From positions 1-64,000 of the forward strand of contig JBBHKE010002973.1 of NCBI GenBank assembly GCA_037447655.1: DNA of 64,000 nt. The letters are read 5' to 3'. Below are positions 22,709 through 34,580 of the stretch, in pieces. The notes below the pieces were generated by a model. It was given only the letters and a program-made list of their open reading frames with translations, had not been told where the DNA came from and did not search any database. Position 1 is the stretch's first letter, and each line of letters opens with the position of its first letter. Origin of the DNA: Zygnema cylindricum (lineage: Eukaryota > Streptophyta > Zygnematophyceae > Zygnematales > Zygnemataceae). The position numbers and the translations under genes are program-made.

Positions 22709-23758
22709 TGCAACTCTAAGACCTCCATAGGTCCTCAGAGTATGCATCTCACACGAGGCACTAGGATAACCCTAACCCCTTTGTGTTTCAGCAAGAATAA
22801 CTGCCACCTTGAAAAACAAAAACTCTGACAACCTTCACCTTTGTGAAAGCAAGACTCCCTTGAGTGTATAGCAAAAATAATCTCTCAATTTGCTCCTCTG
22901 AGCAATAAGTTATGGATGGTCAAAGTTGACCTTTTGTACAGAAGCTCTCTGAAGAGAGGGTCCAATGTATCAAATTTTTCTAAGTCCTATCTCTCTCTAA
23001 AACTCTATCTACTGAAGTACGGCACCAATCATAATATTGTGTCATACAGAAAGGTACTGGTGTCGGTGTACTTTTTGTACGGCCATTGTACGACATGGCC
23101 AACAAGTCGACACATGTCATTTTTGGATTCGTTCCTGTAATCCCCTAAGATGTCGTAATCCAATGTGGTTGTGCCACGTGTCAATCGATGTGACGTCGAC
23201 CGCAAACCGCCAAAAATCTATTCCGCGATCTTGGCATGCTTCGCGGCCGTCCGATTAAACCGGATTACAATCGATTTCGTCATAAATACTAGCGCAATAT
23301 TTGTTCCTCCTTCGAAACAAAGTGTGTGGTATCCGTTTCGGATATTTCGTATGCCGTACAACACAAACAATATCTATGTCAAAATATGCTGTTAAATGAA
23401 ATAGCCTACATGTAAATATTTATATAGCTATCAAATCTTATATCGTATAACCTTGATCTTAGACTAATTGGCTAAGGCTATCGACTATCGCCGGCTCTGA
23501 CCGACAACAAGTACCAGGTTCAAATCCTGGGTTTGTTAAGCACTATTTTGGTAAATCTACCAAAATCTACCAATCTAATGTCTGTCCCCGTCTAGATAGC
23601 ATAGACAGCCATGGCTCTAGCTCCCTCTCCAACTTTCAGTGACTGCGACAAGTGTGGGAGCTGAAGAGAGGAGTAATAGGCAGAATCCCTCTGCTTCTTT
23701 TCTGCATTTTCTCTTTAACAAAACCTATAAAATACTAAAATAACCTTTAATTTCTACA
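22709..23758 (-). repeat. TE3 3' LTR
   Basis: On the minus strand it starts TGTAGAAATTAAAGG and ends GAGTTGCA. It carries an antisense tRNA-like module, a G-box (gccacgtgtc near 23173-23182), the AGGACTTAG box (22980-22988) and, downstream, hairpins 22945-22958, 22918-22931 and 22890-22905. Confidence 0.85.
23458..23535 (+). other. Antisense tRNA-like module in TE3 3' LTR
   Basis: The plus strand, opposite to the LTR, reads GACTAATTGGCTAAGGCT (A-box region). It then has CCAGGTTCAAATCCTGG, a perfect 5-bp T-arm stem with loop TTCAAAT, i.e. a canonical B box. Confidence 0.7.
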
Positions 23759-26700
23759 CTCCCCTTGTTTTCTAGTCACTCTTTATTTTAAGACCACACT
23801 TCTCCCTGTAGAAAATTAGTTTAGGGGAAGGCACAGGTTTGGTCATCATAAAGCTACCATTTCACTATTTGGTTTATACTCCAAACTGATTATCTTGTTT
23901 TCTACTTTCTCCCTAACGAAGCTAAGTGTAATGCCCATGTGTTTGGCTTTAAAGTGTTGTTTAAGATTGGCAAAAATGGCAATGGCTGCCTGATTATCAC
24001 AAAACACTTTTTGGACACCACTCTTAAGATGACCAAGCTCACCAAGCACAGACTTGACCCACATTAATTCTTTTACAGCAGAGCAAGAAGCCATGTACTC
24101 AGCCTCCATGGTGGACTGAGTAATGACCTTTTGTTGCTTGCTGCTCCAGCAGCAAGCCCCATCACCCACATATAATACATATCTAGACATGCATCTCCTC
24201 ATAGAAGCATCCCCATAGCTCGCATCACTCTAAGTGGTGATATCAGTATTGTTCCCACCCAAATGCAACCATAGATCTCTAGTCCCTATGAGATATCTCA
24301 GGACTCTCTTAGCTGCCTCCCAATCTTTCTTAGTGAGAGCATTCAGACTCCTACTTAGTACTCCCACAGCTGCGGCTATGTCCTAATAGGTCCAATTCAT
24401 GAAATATATTAGGATGCCCACCACTTGTCTATAAGGGATGGTCTGCATAAATCTTTTCTCTTCCGGGCCTACCTCATCATCTAAGATTATAACTTCCTCT
24501 TCCACACTCCCCTCACTTCCCTTCTTTAATTCCATAAGAGTGGTACAACTATTAGCGTTGTCCATTTGGAGAATTTCTAACATGTTTCCAATGGCCTCCT
24601 TTTGAGTTAATATTATTATCTTTTTATCTCTGTCTCTCTCTACCTGAATTCCCAAAATATACCTTGCTTCTCCGATATCCTTCATCTCAAATCTTCTTTT
24701 TAGATCATTTTTCAACTTATTCATTTTATCCATAGATTTACTTAAAATAAGCAAATCATCAACATAAATTGCAATAAAAATAAATTCCTTCTTCATCTTC
24801 AAACAAATAAATTGAGTGACAAGAGCTGATCCGAATATATCCAAAACTTGTAAGAAACTCATCGAGCTTCTTCTTCCGATGCCCGGGCGCTTGTTTCAGC
24901 CCATACAAAGATTTGATCAATCGGCATACCTTGCTTTCCTCCCCTTGCTCCACAAATCCCTCGGGATGTCGCCTAAAAATTTCCTCTTCCAACTCTCCAT
25001 GTAGGAAGGCCATCTTTATGTCCAATTGATGTACTTCCATGTCTTCTGCTGCCGCCATGATGAGAAGTATCCGAACCGAAGGAAACCTGACGACTGGAGA
25101 AAAAATATCCTCGTAGTCAATTCCTTGTTTCTGGTTAAATACCTTTGCCACTAACTGAGCCTTGTAGCGCTCAATGGTGTTATCCGGGTTGAGTTTGTGC
25201 TTAAACACCCACTTACACCAAATTGGCTTGTTCTCAAGAGGACAATCCACCAATTCTTATGTATCGACCGCCATAATTGAGGCCATCTCCTCATTTATGT
25301 CGGTCTTCTACCGGTTTCCCTCAGGACAAGTCATTGCCTCATTATAAGTTTGAGGTTCATCTGGGTGAGACAGTATGGTAACCTTATTATTAACTTGCCT
25401 CTCTTGTAGTCTTTTGCAGCTTCTTCTTCCTCCCTCAAACTCGGTTGTTGGAATAGATGGCTCTCTTGAATTCTTCCTAACAGTTTCTACTTCTACCCTA
25501 TCCCTTGGTTCCATTCGATTTCCACCACGTCTTCGGCTTCGGTTGGAGTTAATATTAGGGATGTCACATTTGGGTCTTTTTCCATCTGATCTGTACCTGC
25601 AAGATCATCATCTTCTTGAAATCCTGGATAGTTAGAAAGCTCAAAGTCATCAGAATTTTCTGACTCAAATCTGATTTTGACTGTCTTTGTATGCTTAAAA
25701 AGATCTATAGATTTTCCTTCATCCATAACCACTAGATGCTTCACTAGGATAATATCTTTTTTTTTGAGATCATAGACTCTATATCCTTTTACATCTTCAT
25801 CATATCCTAGTAGATATCGTGGTTTTCCTTTTGGGTCTAACTTCCTGTTTGACCGATCTGTGTCTTGACTACCGAAAACCTTTAAGTGACTAACATCTGG
25901 TTTTCGGCCTGTCCATCTCTCATAAGGTGTTTGGCCTTTTACTGCCAAAGTAAGAACTCTATTCTAAAGATAACTTGCATAGTTCATTGCTTCGGCCCAA
26001 AACTTATTTCCTATATTTTTATCTGACAGCATACTCCTAGCACTATCGCTCAGTGTTCTATTTTATCTTTCAGCTACACCATTTTGCTCAAGATTTTCAA
26101 GAACTGTCTTTTGGTGTTGCACTCCATCTTCTCTCATAAAATCCTCAAACTGGTTAGAGGTATACTCTCCACCATTGTCACTCCTTACTCTCTTGATTGA
26201 GTTTTCATGGAGTTTTTCACTCCATGCTTTATATTGTCTAAAATATTCTTAAGCCTTTGACTTATTTTTCAAAAAATACACCTTCGAATACCGAGACCAA
26301 TCATCGGTGATATTCATCATAAATCTCTTCCCCCCGGGTGAGGGCACTCTGGCCGGCCCCTAAATATCTGTGTACTAAATCTATAATCTTTTCTCCCTTA
26401 TAGGTGGCACTTTTTAGGAAGGGTAACCTGTGTGCCCTACCTTGAGCACATCCACTACAATCACTTAGATTCTCACTCTCACCGAACTTAATCCCTTCCA
26501 CTACTCCATCTTTTTCATCTCTCTTAACTTATCTAGATTCACATGCCCGAGCCTATTATGCCACAACATTATATCATGAACACCAACATAATAAAGTTTC
26601 TTCTTTTCATTGCTTAAAATCAGCCTGAACATCCCTTGGCTACCTTTTTCAGCAGTGAAATAAATTCCTCCTTAAAACTAGCAGTAAAGACTCCTTTCCT

Positions 26701-28083
26701 AGTGCTAGTATCAAAACCCTAATCATCAAATACTGACGTAGAGATGAGGTTTTTGTTCAGCTCCCGAATAAACAATACATCGCAGAATGTAACTATGGAT
26801 GTCTTTCCTTTTACTAACACTTTGAGATCTACCGATTATAGAAGTGTAGTAGTGACTATCCTCCCATCTCCGTACCCTATCTCTACGGTGGGAATCTTTA
26901 TTATCTTAGTGAACAGGTGATTATCCTTACACATGTGCATGGAGGCACCTGAATCTACAAACCAGCATGCTTCACCTTTCAATCCCAAGAAAGCACATTT
27001 CTGCTTTCTTGGAATTTCGACCTCATTTTTCGCTTCCAACTCCTCATCCTATAGAAGTTAATCGTCCTCGTCCTCGGATTCTACCTTATGTAACTGTGTC
27101 ACAAAGGCCTTTTTTTTTCCTCTCGGGGGTCCACCAGTCTGCCCCTCTATTAACCGCTGCTCAGTTAACTTTGTGCACTCAGCCATATAGTGCCCTAATT
27201 TCTAACAAAAATGGAACAAACCCTTGTTCCGCACTCGTCGGTCTAATTTTTTTGCCCCCCCCTTTCATAATTTCTGACTAGTTTCCTGGTATCTTTGTTC
27301 CTCCAATCGGTCCCAGCTGCCAAGGCTTGCCCACTCTTTCCTCCCTTTGGGATCTTAATCGTATTCTCCCGAACGAGAATCATCCCTACCACTGAATTCC
27401 AAATTCACCTTGAGTCCGGCAAGTCCTGCACACGGTTGACAATGTTCTCGAACTCATCTGGTAACTTCATGAGCAAACAGTTAACCTTCATCTTTTCAGT
27501 TTCAACCTTTCGAGCAATCTCTAGCTCCATGAAAAGTGTTGCAAGCTCATTACAAAAATCCAATATCTTCCCCCCCCTTATATACATATGCGTCTATTTT
27601 CTGATCAGCCAACAGATGTTGCTGGATTGTACCACTTCGGTACATCTATATAAGAGCCACCCAAAGATCGGATGCCCTCTCTACCTGCAAATGAGGAGAT
27701 GCAAGCCCTTCAGTAAGATGGCGGAGAATGAAGTGCTTAGTCCCCATATTGTTGTATTCCCAGGTATCGATATCATTCTCCTCGTTCCTCAAAATAGGTG
27801 ACATGAATCTCGAACCAGTTGCTTATGGTGTGACCGTCTCCTTCTCCTTTCCTTTGTCCACCACCTCCCCTTTCTTTGTCTCCTCTGTTGAAGATGGATC
27901 TGCATCTCTGGTGAATCTGCTTCTTGTAAACCTTGGAGGGATCGCAATACTGGTTGGAGGCCTCACCCGTCCACTCACTATTCCTCAAAACCGTTTCTCA
28001 CAAAGAGCTCATGTCATCATATTTTCCGAGTATATGTAGCCAGGTCCATTAAAGATGGGCACCTTAAAGGGTGGGCCATAACC
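23759..28083 (-). pseudogene. TE3 copia gag-pol (group I), degenerate
   Basis: Minus strand from right to left: primer site 28069-28083 (GGTTATGGCCCACC, one G shorter than its relatives); gag start region and IVSGRVRPP; gag LPDEFENIVNRVQDL (about 27430-27470); protease WFVDSGASMHMCKD (26920-26970); HHCC part CSGCAQGRAHRLPF (26420-26465); integrase end TPYERWTGRKPDVSHLKVFG; RT KWVFKHKLNPDNTIERYKAQ to IYVDDLLILSKS (24735-24775); RNase H CDNQAAIAI (23970-24000). Frameshifts and stops separate every block. Confidence 0.85.
28069..28083 (-). promoter_or_regulatory. TE3 primer-binding site
   Basis: GGTTATGGCCCACCC directly follows the 5' LTR; it matches the initiator tRNA-Met anticodon-arm complement with one G deleted. 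Confidence 0.7.
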
Positions 28084-29125
28084 TGCAACTCTCAGACCTC
28101 CATAGGTCCTCAGAGTAGGCAGCTCACACGAAGCCTCTAGGATAACCCTGACGCCTTTGTGTTTCAGCAAGAATAATTGTCACCCTGGCAGACAAAAACT
28201 CTGACCACCTTCACTTCTGTGAACGAAAGACTTTTTTGAGTTGAAAGCAAAAAGAATCTCGGAATTTGCTCCCTTAAGCAATAAGTTATGGAGGGTCAAA
28301 GTTGACCTTTTGTACAGAAGCTCTCTGGGAGAGAGGGTCCAATCTATCAACTTTTTCTAAGTCCTATCTCTCTCTAAAACTCTATCTACTGAAGTACGGC
28401 ACCAATCATAATACTGTGTCGTACATAAAGGTACAGGTGCCGGTGTACTTTCTGTACGGCCATTGTACGACATGGCCAACAAGTCGACACGTGTCATTTT
28501 TGGATTCGATCGTGTAATCCCCTAAGATGTCCTAATCCAATGTGGTTGTGCCACGTGTCAATCGATGTGACGTCGACCGCAAACTGCCAAAAATCTATTC
28601 CGCAATCTCGGCATACTTTGCGGCCCTCCGATTAAACCGGATTACAATCGTTGCCGTCATAAATACTACCGCAATATTTGTTCCTCCTTCGAAACAAAGT
28701 GTGTGGTATCCGTTCCGGATATTCCGTACGCCGTACAATACAAACTGTATCTATGTAAAAATATGTTGTTAATTGAAATAGCATACATGTAAATATTTAT
28801 GTAGCTATCAAATCTTATATCGTATAACCTTGACCTTATACTAATTAGCTAAGGCTACCGACTATCGGTGGCTCTAACACACGATAGGTACCAGGTTCAA
28901 ATCTTGGGTTTGTCAAACACTATTTTGGTAAATCTACCAATCGAATGTCTGTCCCTGTCTAAATAGCATGGGCAGCCATGGCTCCAGCTCCCTCTCCAAC
29001 TTTCAGTGACTGCGTCAAGTGTGGGAGCTGAAGAGAGGAGTTAGAGGCAGATTTCTTTTGCTTCTTTTCTGCATTTTTTCTTTAACAAAACCTAGATAAT
29101 ACTAAAATAACCTTTAATTTCTACA
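28084..29125 (-). repeat. TE3 5' LTR
   Basis: Same order of elements as the 3' copy: tRNA-like module, G-box near 28551-28560, promoter box, hairpins. Numerous substitutions separate the two copies. Confidence 0.85.
28838..28912 (+). other. Antisense tRNA-like module in TE3 5' LTR
   Basis: ACTAATTAGCTAAGGCTACC (A-box region), then CCAGGTTCAAATCTTGG (B box, T-arm stem with one G-U type pair). Confidence 0.65.
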
Positions 29126-30175
29126 ATATTCTACAAGGGGAGGATGGGATAATTTACATTGTGGTATATGTGGATGACATATTATTAATAAGTAAGTCAA
29201 TGGATGAAATAAACCGCATTAAAGCGGCTTTAACGTTCAGATTTGAGATGAAGAACCTCGGTGAGGCCAACTATATCTTAGGTATAAAGGTAGAAAGAGA
29301 CAGAAACAAAAGGCTGATTATGTTGACTCAGAAAGAAGCGATAGGTAACATGTTGGAATTATTGGAAATGAAAGACGTGAAAGGATCTGTAACTCGCATG
29401 GAATTCACGCATAAATTGGAAGGAATTGATACAACTTTAGGCATAATGGTTGGTGAGAGTCTAAAGACAAGGGAGGAAGAGTTTATGGCTTCAAAGCCAT
29501 ATAGACAAGTAGTTGGAAGTCTTATATATTTTATGAATTGTACGAGACCTGATATTGCAGCACCTGCGGGAGTCTGGAGTACAAGTCTGCTGAATCCTAA
29601 AAGGGCAGACTGTGAAGCAGCGAAAAGGATGTTGAGATATCTTGCATGTACTCGAAATCTCAAGCTTGTACTTGGAGGAGGAGAGGTGAATTTACAGACG
29701 TGGAGCGATGTTAGTTATGGGGACATGCCAAGCCAGAAATCTACAACCGGTTTTGTTTTTAAGATGGAGATGGAACTTGCTAGTGGAGTTGCAAATTTCA
29801 AAAGGTTACAGCTCAATCCACAATAGAGTCCGAATACATGGCAGTTTTTTCGGCCCTGAAGAAGCTCCTATGGGTTAAGTTTATTCTACACAAACTTGGG
29901 AATATGCAATCAGGTCCTTGGTCTATCTGGTGTGACAACCAGGCAGCCATTGCCATTGCCTCTAACCCAAGCCATCACTTTAAAAGCAAACACATGGATG
30001 TTAGACTTCACTTTGTCAGGGAAAAAGTACTTGCAAAGGTCATTAAATTGTGTTATTTATCAGATGAGAAGATGGTGGCTGACATGTTAACAAAAGCCCT
30101 TCCTGCTCCTAAGTTGCAGGTTTGCAGAGAGGCTATTGGACTAAGTGAGTAACTGAGTCTAAAGATTTAGGGGAG
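29126..30175 (+). pseudogene. TE2 RT-RNase H end
   Basis: Continues TE2 after the TE3 insertion: VVYVDDILLISKSMDEINR (RT catalytic YVDD), LGIKVERDRNKRLIMLTQKE, YRQVVGSLIYFMNCTRPDIA, WSDVSYGDMPSQKSTTGFV (RNase H), a TAG at the TMESEYMA position, then CDNQAAIAIASNPSHHFKS, VADMLTKALPAPKLQ and the polypurine tract ttaggggag. Confidence 0.85.
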
Positions 30176-30832
30176 TGTTGAGATTTGAAATATTTAGTTC
30201 AGTAAATAGAACTATGAGAGGAGACCAAAAAGACTTAGAATATTTTCTAAGTAGTTTTATATTATACTTACCTTTATTAGTATTACAGTAGCAAAAGTAC
30301 AATAGAGTGTATTGTACCTCTACAGGTTTTAGGGAGTGGCGTCGACACACTTTAGGCAGCGGACAATTGGAATCGCTGGAACAGACGGACGAAATCTGGT
30401 TAGGACATCTCGGAAAATATATGGTACAGCGATTTTTGGAGTAATACGGATATTTTGGAAATATATTATACGGAACATTTTTATGATCATTAAATGGAAA
30501 CGTCCGGATATTTCAGATATGTGTTGTACGATATGATTTATGATCATTAATTTCGAGTGGTGTCGACGGACGCGATTCACCTAAAACCACAAGCATGATT
30601 TACGTGGGACCACAAGTGACGAGGCGTAATTCACGTGGGACCACAAGTGACGAAGCACTCAGATGCTTCGCACTACACTACGACTACCGTAGGCTAGACT
30701 TTAGCGACTACCGTGACTAAGCACCTGGAAAATTTTGTACGGTTCGCCATCTGAAAATATTTGAATAAGCATTGTTTTGTAGTTCAGTGTAATACAAATT
30801 AGTGTTTTATTAATTAGGTTTTTGAAGGTACT
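30176..30832 (+). repeat. TE2 3' LTR, truncated
   Basis: Begins TGTTGAGATTTGAAATATTT and aligns with the 5' LTR until about 30832, where a different LTR begins. The last third, including the LTR-encoded gag start, is missing. Confidence 0.75.
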
Positions 30833-30953
30833 TGTTGAAATTACAAAATTTATAGGGTATTTTCTAGGTCTAAATAAATCAATATAATAGGAAAAGAAAA
30901 GGGCAGACAGCTTGCTTTCACCTCCTCTCTTTAGCCACCATACTTGTTGTAGT
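30833..30953 (+). mobile_element. Start of an E-type copia LTR, running into the gap
   Basis: TGTTGAAATTAC and the following tagggtattttctaggtctaaataaatc match the LTR at 14396. It interrupts the TE2 3' LTR and its rest is lost in the N gap. Confidence 0.7.
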
Positions 30954-31831
30954 NNNNNNNNNNNNNNNNNNNNNNNNNNNNNNNNNNNNNNNNNNNNNNN
31001 NNNNNNNNNNNNNNNNNNNNNNNNNNNNNNNNNNNNNNNNNNNNNNNNNNNNNNNNNNNNNNNNNNNNNNNNNNNNNNNNNNNNNNNNNNNNNNNNNNNN
31101 NNNNNNNNNNNNNNNNNNNNNNNNNNNNNNNNNNNNNNNNNNNNNNNNNNNNNNNNNNNNNNNNNNNNNNNNNNNNNNNNNNNNNNNNNNNNNNNNNNNN
31201 NNNNNNNNNNNNNNNNNNNNNNNNNNNNNNNNNNNNNNNNNNNNNNNNNNNNNNNNNNNNNNNNNNNNNNNNNNNNNNNNNNNNNNNNNNNNNNNNNNNN
31301 NNNNNNNNNNNNNNNNNNNNNNNNNNNNNNNNNNNNNNNNNNNNNNNNNNNNNNNNNNNNNNNNNNNNNNNNNNNNNNNNNNNNNNNNNNNNNNNNNNNN
31401 NNNNNNNNNNNNNNNNNNNNNNNNNNNNNNNNNNNNNNNNNNNNNNNNNNNNNNNNNNNNNNNNNNNNNNNNNNNNNNNNNNNNNNNNNNNNNNNNNNNN
31501 NNNNNNNNNNNNNNNNNNNNNNNNNNNNNNNNNNNNNNNNNNNNNNNNNNNNNNNNNNNNNNNNNNNNNNNNNNNNNNNNNNNNNNNNNNNNNNNNNNNN
31601 NNNNNNNNNNNNNNNNNNNNNNNNNNNNNNNNNNNNNNNNNNNNNNNNNNNNNNNNNNNNNNNNNNNNNNNNNNNNNNNNNNNNNNNNNNNNNNNNNNNN
31701 NNNNNNNNNNNNNNNNNNNNNNNNNNNNNNNNNNNNNNNNNNNNNNNNNNNNNNNNNNNNNNNNNNNNNNNNNNNNNNNNNNNNNNNNNNNNNNNNNNNN
31801 NNNNNNNNNNNNNNNNNNNNNNNNNNNNNNN
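30954..31831. other. Assembly gap (878 Ns)
   Basis: Unknown bases. It probably hides the rest of the E-type element that starts at 30833 and the missing end of the TE2 LTR. Confidence 1.
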
Positions 31832-32437
31832 AAAGATAACCCGAATCCTCTCAGGTTGGAAATATCCCCACTTCCGTCAGTATCATTAACAGACCGTGCC
31901 ACCGTCAACAAGATTCTTTCTCCCTCAGTGAATTTTAATAGAGTTTCCGAAGTTCATTCGACGTATAAGACACATGGTAACCTCCAGTGTCTTAATGTTA
32001 GAGTTTGCTTAAATAACTAACAGGTAATCCACTTTTTATTCATGTATAATCCCCCACAGGGGTACATTAGCTATGAAACTTCTTCATAAAAGCTGCAATC
32101 ACTTCTAAGAAGCGTGATGAAACTTCTAGCAGGATTACACGCTTTTACTTTAGCCTTGAAACAATTAGACGTTTAGAGTCGTCGCTATTTTTGTTGGCGC
32201 CACCAATCGTCGGAAGTTTGGTAATCCTATACAACCGTCACAAATTGTACCCACGTGTACAACCGTCACATTCCAAAGTTCCGATTTCATTTTCGCACAT
32301 TAGGACGATCTTCAAAGTAGTGCGAAGAATCTTCACTAACGTCGAAAATACTTCTTCAAAGTATCGATTACATGGGGACACCCCCTAATATGTACTTATT
32401 TTTCACCTAATGGACAATCAATAAATTCGTTTGAGAT
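31832..32437. other. No feature recognised after the gap
   Basis: Neither a copia domain nor an LTR end was recognised between the gap and the solo LTR. Confidence 0.5.
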
Positions 32438-33459
32438 TGTAATTCTGTGACCTCCAATGGTACACAGAATATGCAGCTTACTTGAAGCCTTTGAGATAAT
32501 TTTAAGTGACTCCCTCTTTCTTAGAACAACTGCCACCGTGCCAGACAATTACTATGACTGCCTTCACCCCTATAAAGGTTGGACTCTCCTAAGCCCAATA
32601 GAAAAATAATTACTCAAAACGCCCAACCATGCGATTAGTTATCAAGCGGCAAAAACGTCTATTTGTACACAAGCTCTCTAGGAGAGGCGGCTACCTACAA
32701 AATTGGCTATGTCTTAAACCTCCCTCAAAACCCCTCTATACTGTTGTACAGCACCAATCACAAGTCTTTACCGTACAAGAAAGAATTGGTCTCGTGGTAC
32801 TTTTTGTACGGTTAAGGTACAACATTGCCATGGTGAAGACGTCTGTCACATTAAGACTCGTTCTGATGCTCTCCGGAGATTCCGCTTTCCAATGATGTTG
32901 GGCCACGTGTCATCCGATGACAAAAATGTCCATAAACCTCCAAGAACATTCCGTGATGTCAGCTTGAGTGATAGCCGTCCGATCCAAATTGTCTTTTAAT
33001 GTTGGCCGTTGAAAATAAATGTCCAATTTATTTGTTTAGTGCGGTATCGACGGGCATACGAAATTCTTACTGTTTCAATGTGATATTTCCTTTTAACACA
33101 GTTAATCGGTTTAGTCCGCATGTCACTCCTTAAGTAGCTATCGAACCCTGTATATCATAGCACAATTCTTAGACTATATGACAAGGGTGTCGGCTATTCC
33201 GGCGAAGTGTAGGTACCGAGATCAATTCCTAACAGGTCTGTATATTTTTGGTACAGTTCTACTTAGGTTGTCCACTGTCCTCTCTAGTTGCTTAGGAAGA
33301 CATTGACTATCTCTCTCTCTCTCTAAGGTCATTAATGACTAGAACAAGTATGGAGATCAAAGAGAGAGAGGGTAGAGCCTAGCTGTATCTAACAAAACCT
33401 TTTTATTTTGTTTCCTAAACTGACCTAGAAAATATCAAAAAAAAACACACAATTCAACA
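32438..33459 (-). mobile_element. Solo LTR, group I-like, with target duplication
   Basis: On the minus strand it runs from TGTTGAATTGTG to CAGAATTACA, 1022 bp, with no internal region on either side. Flanks are GAGAT (32433-32437) and AAGAT (33460-33464), a 5-bp duplication with one later change. It contains the G-box gccacgtgtc (about 32901-32910), the hairpin near 32675-32690 and a degraded tRNA-like module. Confidence 0.75.
33169..33237 (+). other. Antisense tRNA-like module in solo LTR (degraded)
   Basis: AGACTATATGACAAGGGTGT then taggtaccgagatcaattcc: the same position and strand logic as the other LTRs, with a mutated B box. Confidence 0.45.
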
Positions 33460-33539
33460 AAGATACCTGTATAAGAATTATCGTCATAAATATCCAATAT
33501 ACGGTGATAATTTACCAATAAAGTTTGTGTTGATAATCA

Positions 33540-33810
33540 TCAACATTAACTCCATACTATGGTATGGAGATGGATTGTGAAATATTTCCTAAAAGCCGCC
33601 CCTTCTTGTCACGACAACTCGTACTCGTTCGGTAATTTATTCCGTCCACCATTTCGTACTTTGGTGTGGATCATCCCTATCAACAAATAATTATCAACGA
33701 AATAATTTGTTGGTTACGGGGCACTACACCGGGTTCCCTCACTATTCGATAACAAATATTATGTGTTATCCTATTTATTGCGATAAAACATTACCCGATA
33801 CATAACACTA
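33540..33810. mobile_element. Relic of the TAGTGTTGTGTATCGG TIR family
   Basis: Ends TTACCCGATACATAACACTA (33791-33810) and contains actattcgataacaaata and gttatcc..ttgcgataaaa, aligning with the right end of the element at 7975-8882. Confidence 0.5.
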
Positions 33811-34114
33811 GTTTTTCCAAATTTTGTGTATAGTAAAAGATTCTCTCATCGCCAATTCAATTTTGGAGGATAATGATAGAAAAAAAATTACATCGACACA
33901 CATGCACAATTATTTAAAAACCAAGTTTAGTGAAAGCAACACATGGAATCAAATATGAAAACTTCTTGTCACATTTCATTAGATTTTGTACATTTTGCGC
34001 GTTGGAGAGAACACACTATTTTTTTTCTTCTCCGTCATGCGCATATACAACATAAATATTTTTTGGGAAATTGGTGTAACAGAACGAAGCGCCAGTGAGG
34101 CGACGGCGGGACGT

Positions 34115-34182
34115 TGCTCTCTCTCTCTTTCTCTCTCTCTCCCTCTCTCTCTCTCTCTCACTCTCTCTCTCTCTCTCTCTCT
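34115..34182. repeat. (CT)n microsatellite
   Basis: Nearly uninterrupted CT dinucleotides. Open frames on both strands here are low-complexity artefacts. Confidence 0.9.
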
Positions 34183-34210
34183 TGTCGTGTATGGGCATAC
34201 AATCATTAAA

Positions 34211-34400
34211 TGACATGCATCATACCCAGTTAGCGTTGAAAGTGAACGCCAAAATGTATGGACCTCACATATGTATGATACAACTAGAGGACAAATAATA
34301 TATACCAACAGAAATATCAATGGATCAGCCAAAGAAAACAAGCAAACAAAAAAAATTACAATGACAAGTCTAGTAGGTAAAGATGAAAAATGATGGAATT
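34211..34400. repeat. Dispersed repeat Z, copy 1
   Basis: Begins catcatacccagttagcg and ends gatggaattc. It aligns almost end to end with 52088-52277 in the same orientation. No terminal repeats or coding content were recognised. Confidence 0.7.
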
Positions 34401-34580
34401 CGTATATTTGCGTTCGTGGCCACTAGGCCCTGAAGTCTTCAATATTCCCTACAAGAGTCAAACTAGCAGGCAGCAGACTATCCTTAACCGAATGAAGCCG
34501 CCTAGGAAACCGGCACTCCCGAAGTTAGAAGAAAAAGTAGACAAGCGACGGAAACCGCGCACCAGCAACAATAAAACACA

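Larger units (their letters stand above)
22709..29125 (-). mobile_element. TE3: group I copia retrotransposon nested in TE2
   Basis: 6417 bp, with LTRs at 22709-23758 and 28084-29125 and the 5-bp duplication ATATT at 22704-22708 and 29126-29130. The LTRs align throughout but are clearly diverged, so the insertion is old. The internal part is on the minus strand and heavily degenerate. Confidence 0.9.
18630..30832 (+). mobile_element. TE2: group II copia retrotransposon, split by TE3
   Basis: The 5' LTR at 18630-19639, internal parts at 19640-22708 and 29126-30175, and a truncated 3' LTR at 30176-30832 form one element when TE3 (22709-29125, TSD ATATT) is removed. The reading resumes across the insertion from the RT region LDEFLTRLGFKGISSNH to GEDGIIYIVVYVDD. 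Many TAG and TGA codons at Gln and Trp positions mark it as old. Confidence 0.85.

Noticed and set aside
28302-28772. Frames in the TE3 LTRs that recur at 22916-23395
   Set aside because: They recur because both are LTR copies; frames differ by stops and replacements and overlap promoter elements.
30912-31911. Long frames on both strands across 30954-31831
   Set aside because: They consist almost entirely of Ns and have no coding evidence.
33979-34341. Frames rich in Arg-Glu or Leu-Ser repeats
   Set aside because: They are translations of a (CT)n microsatellite.
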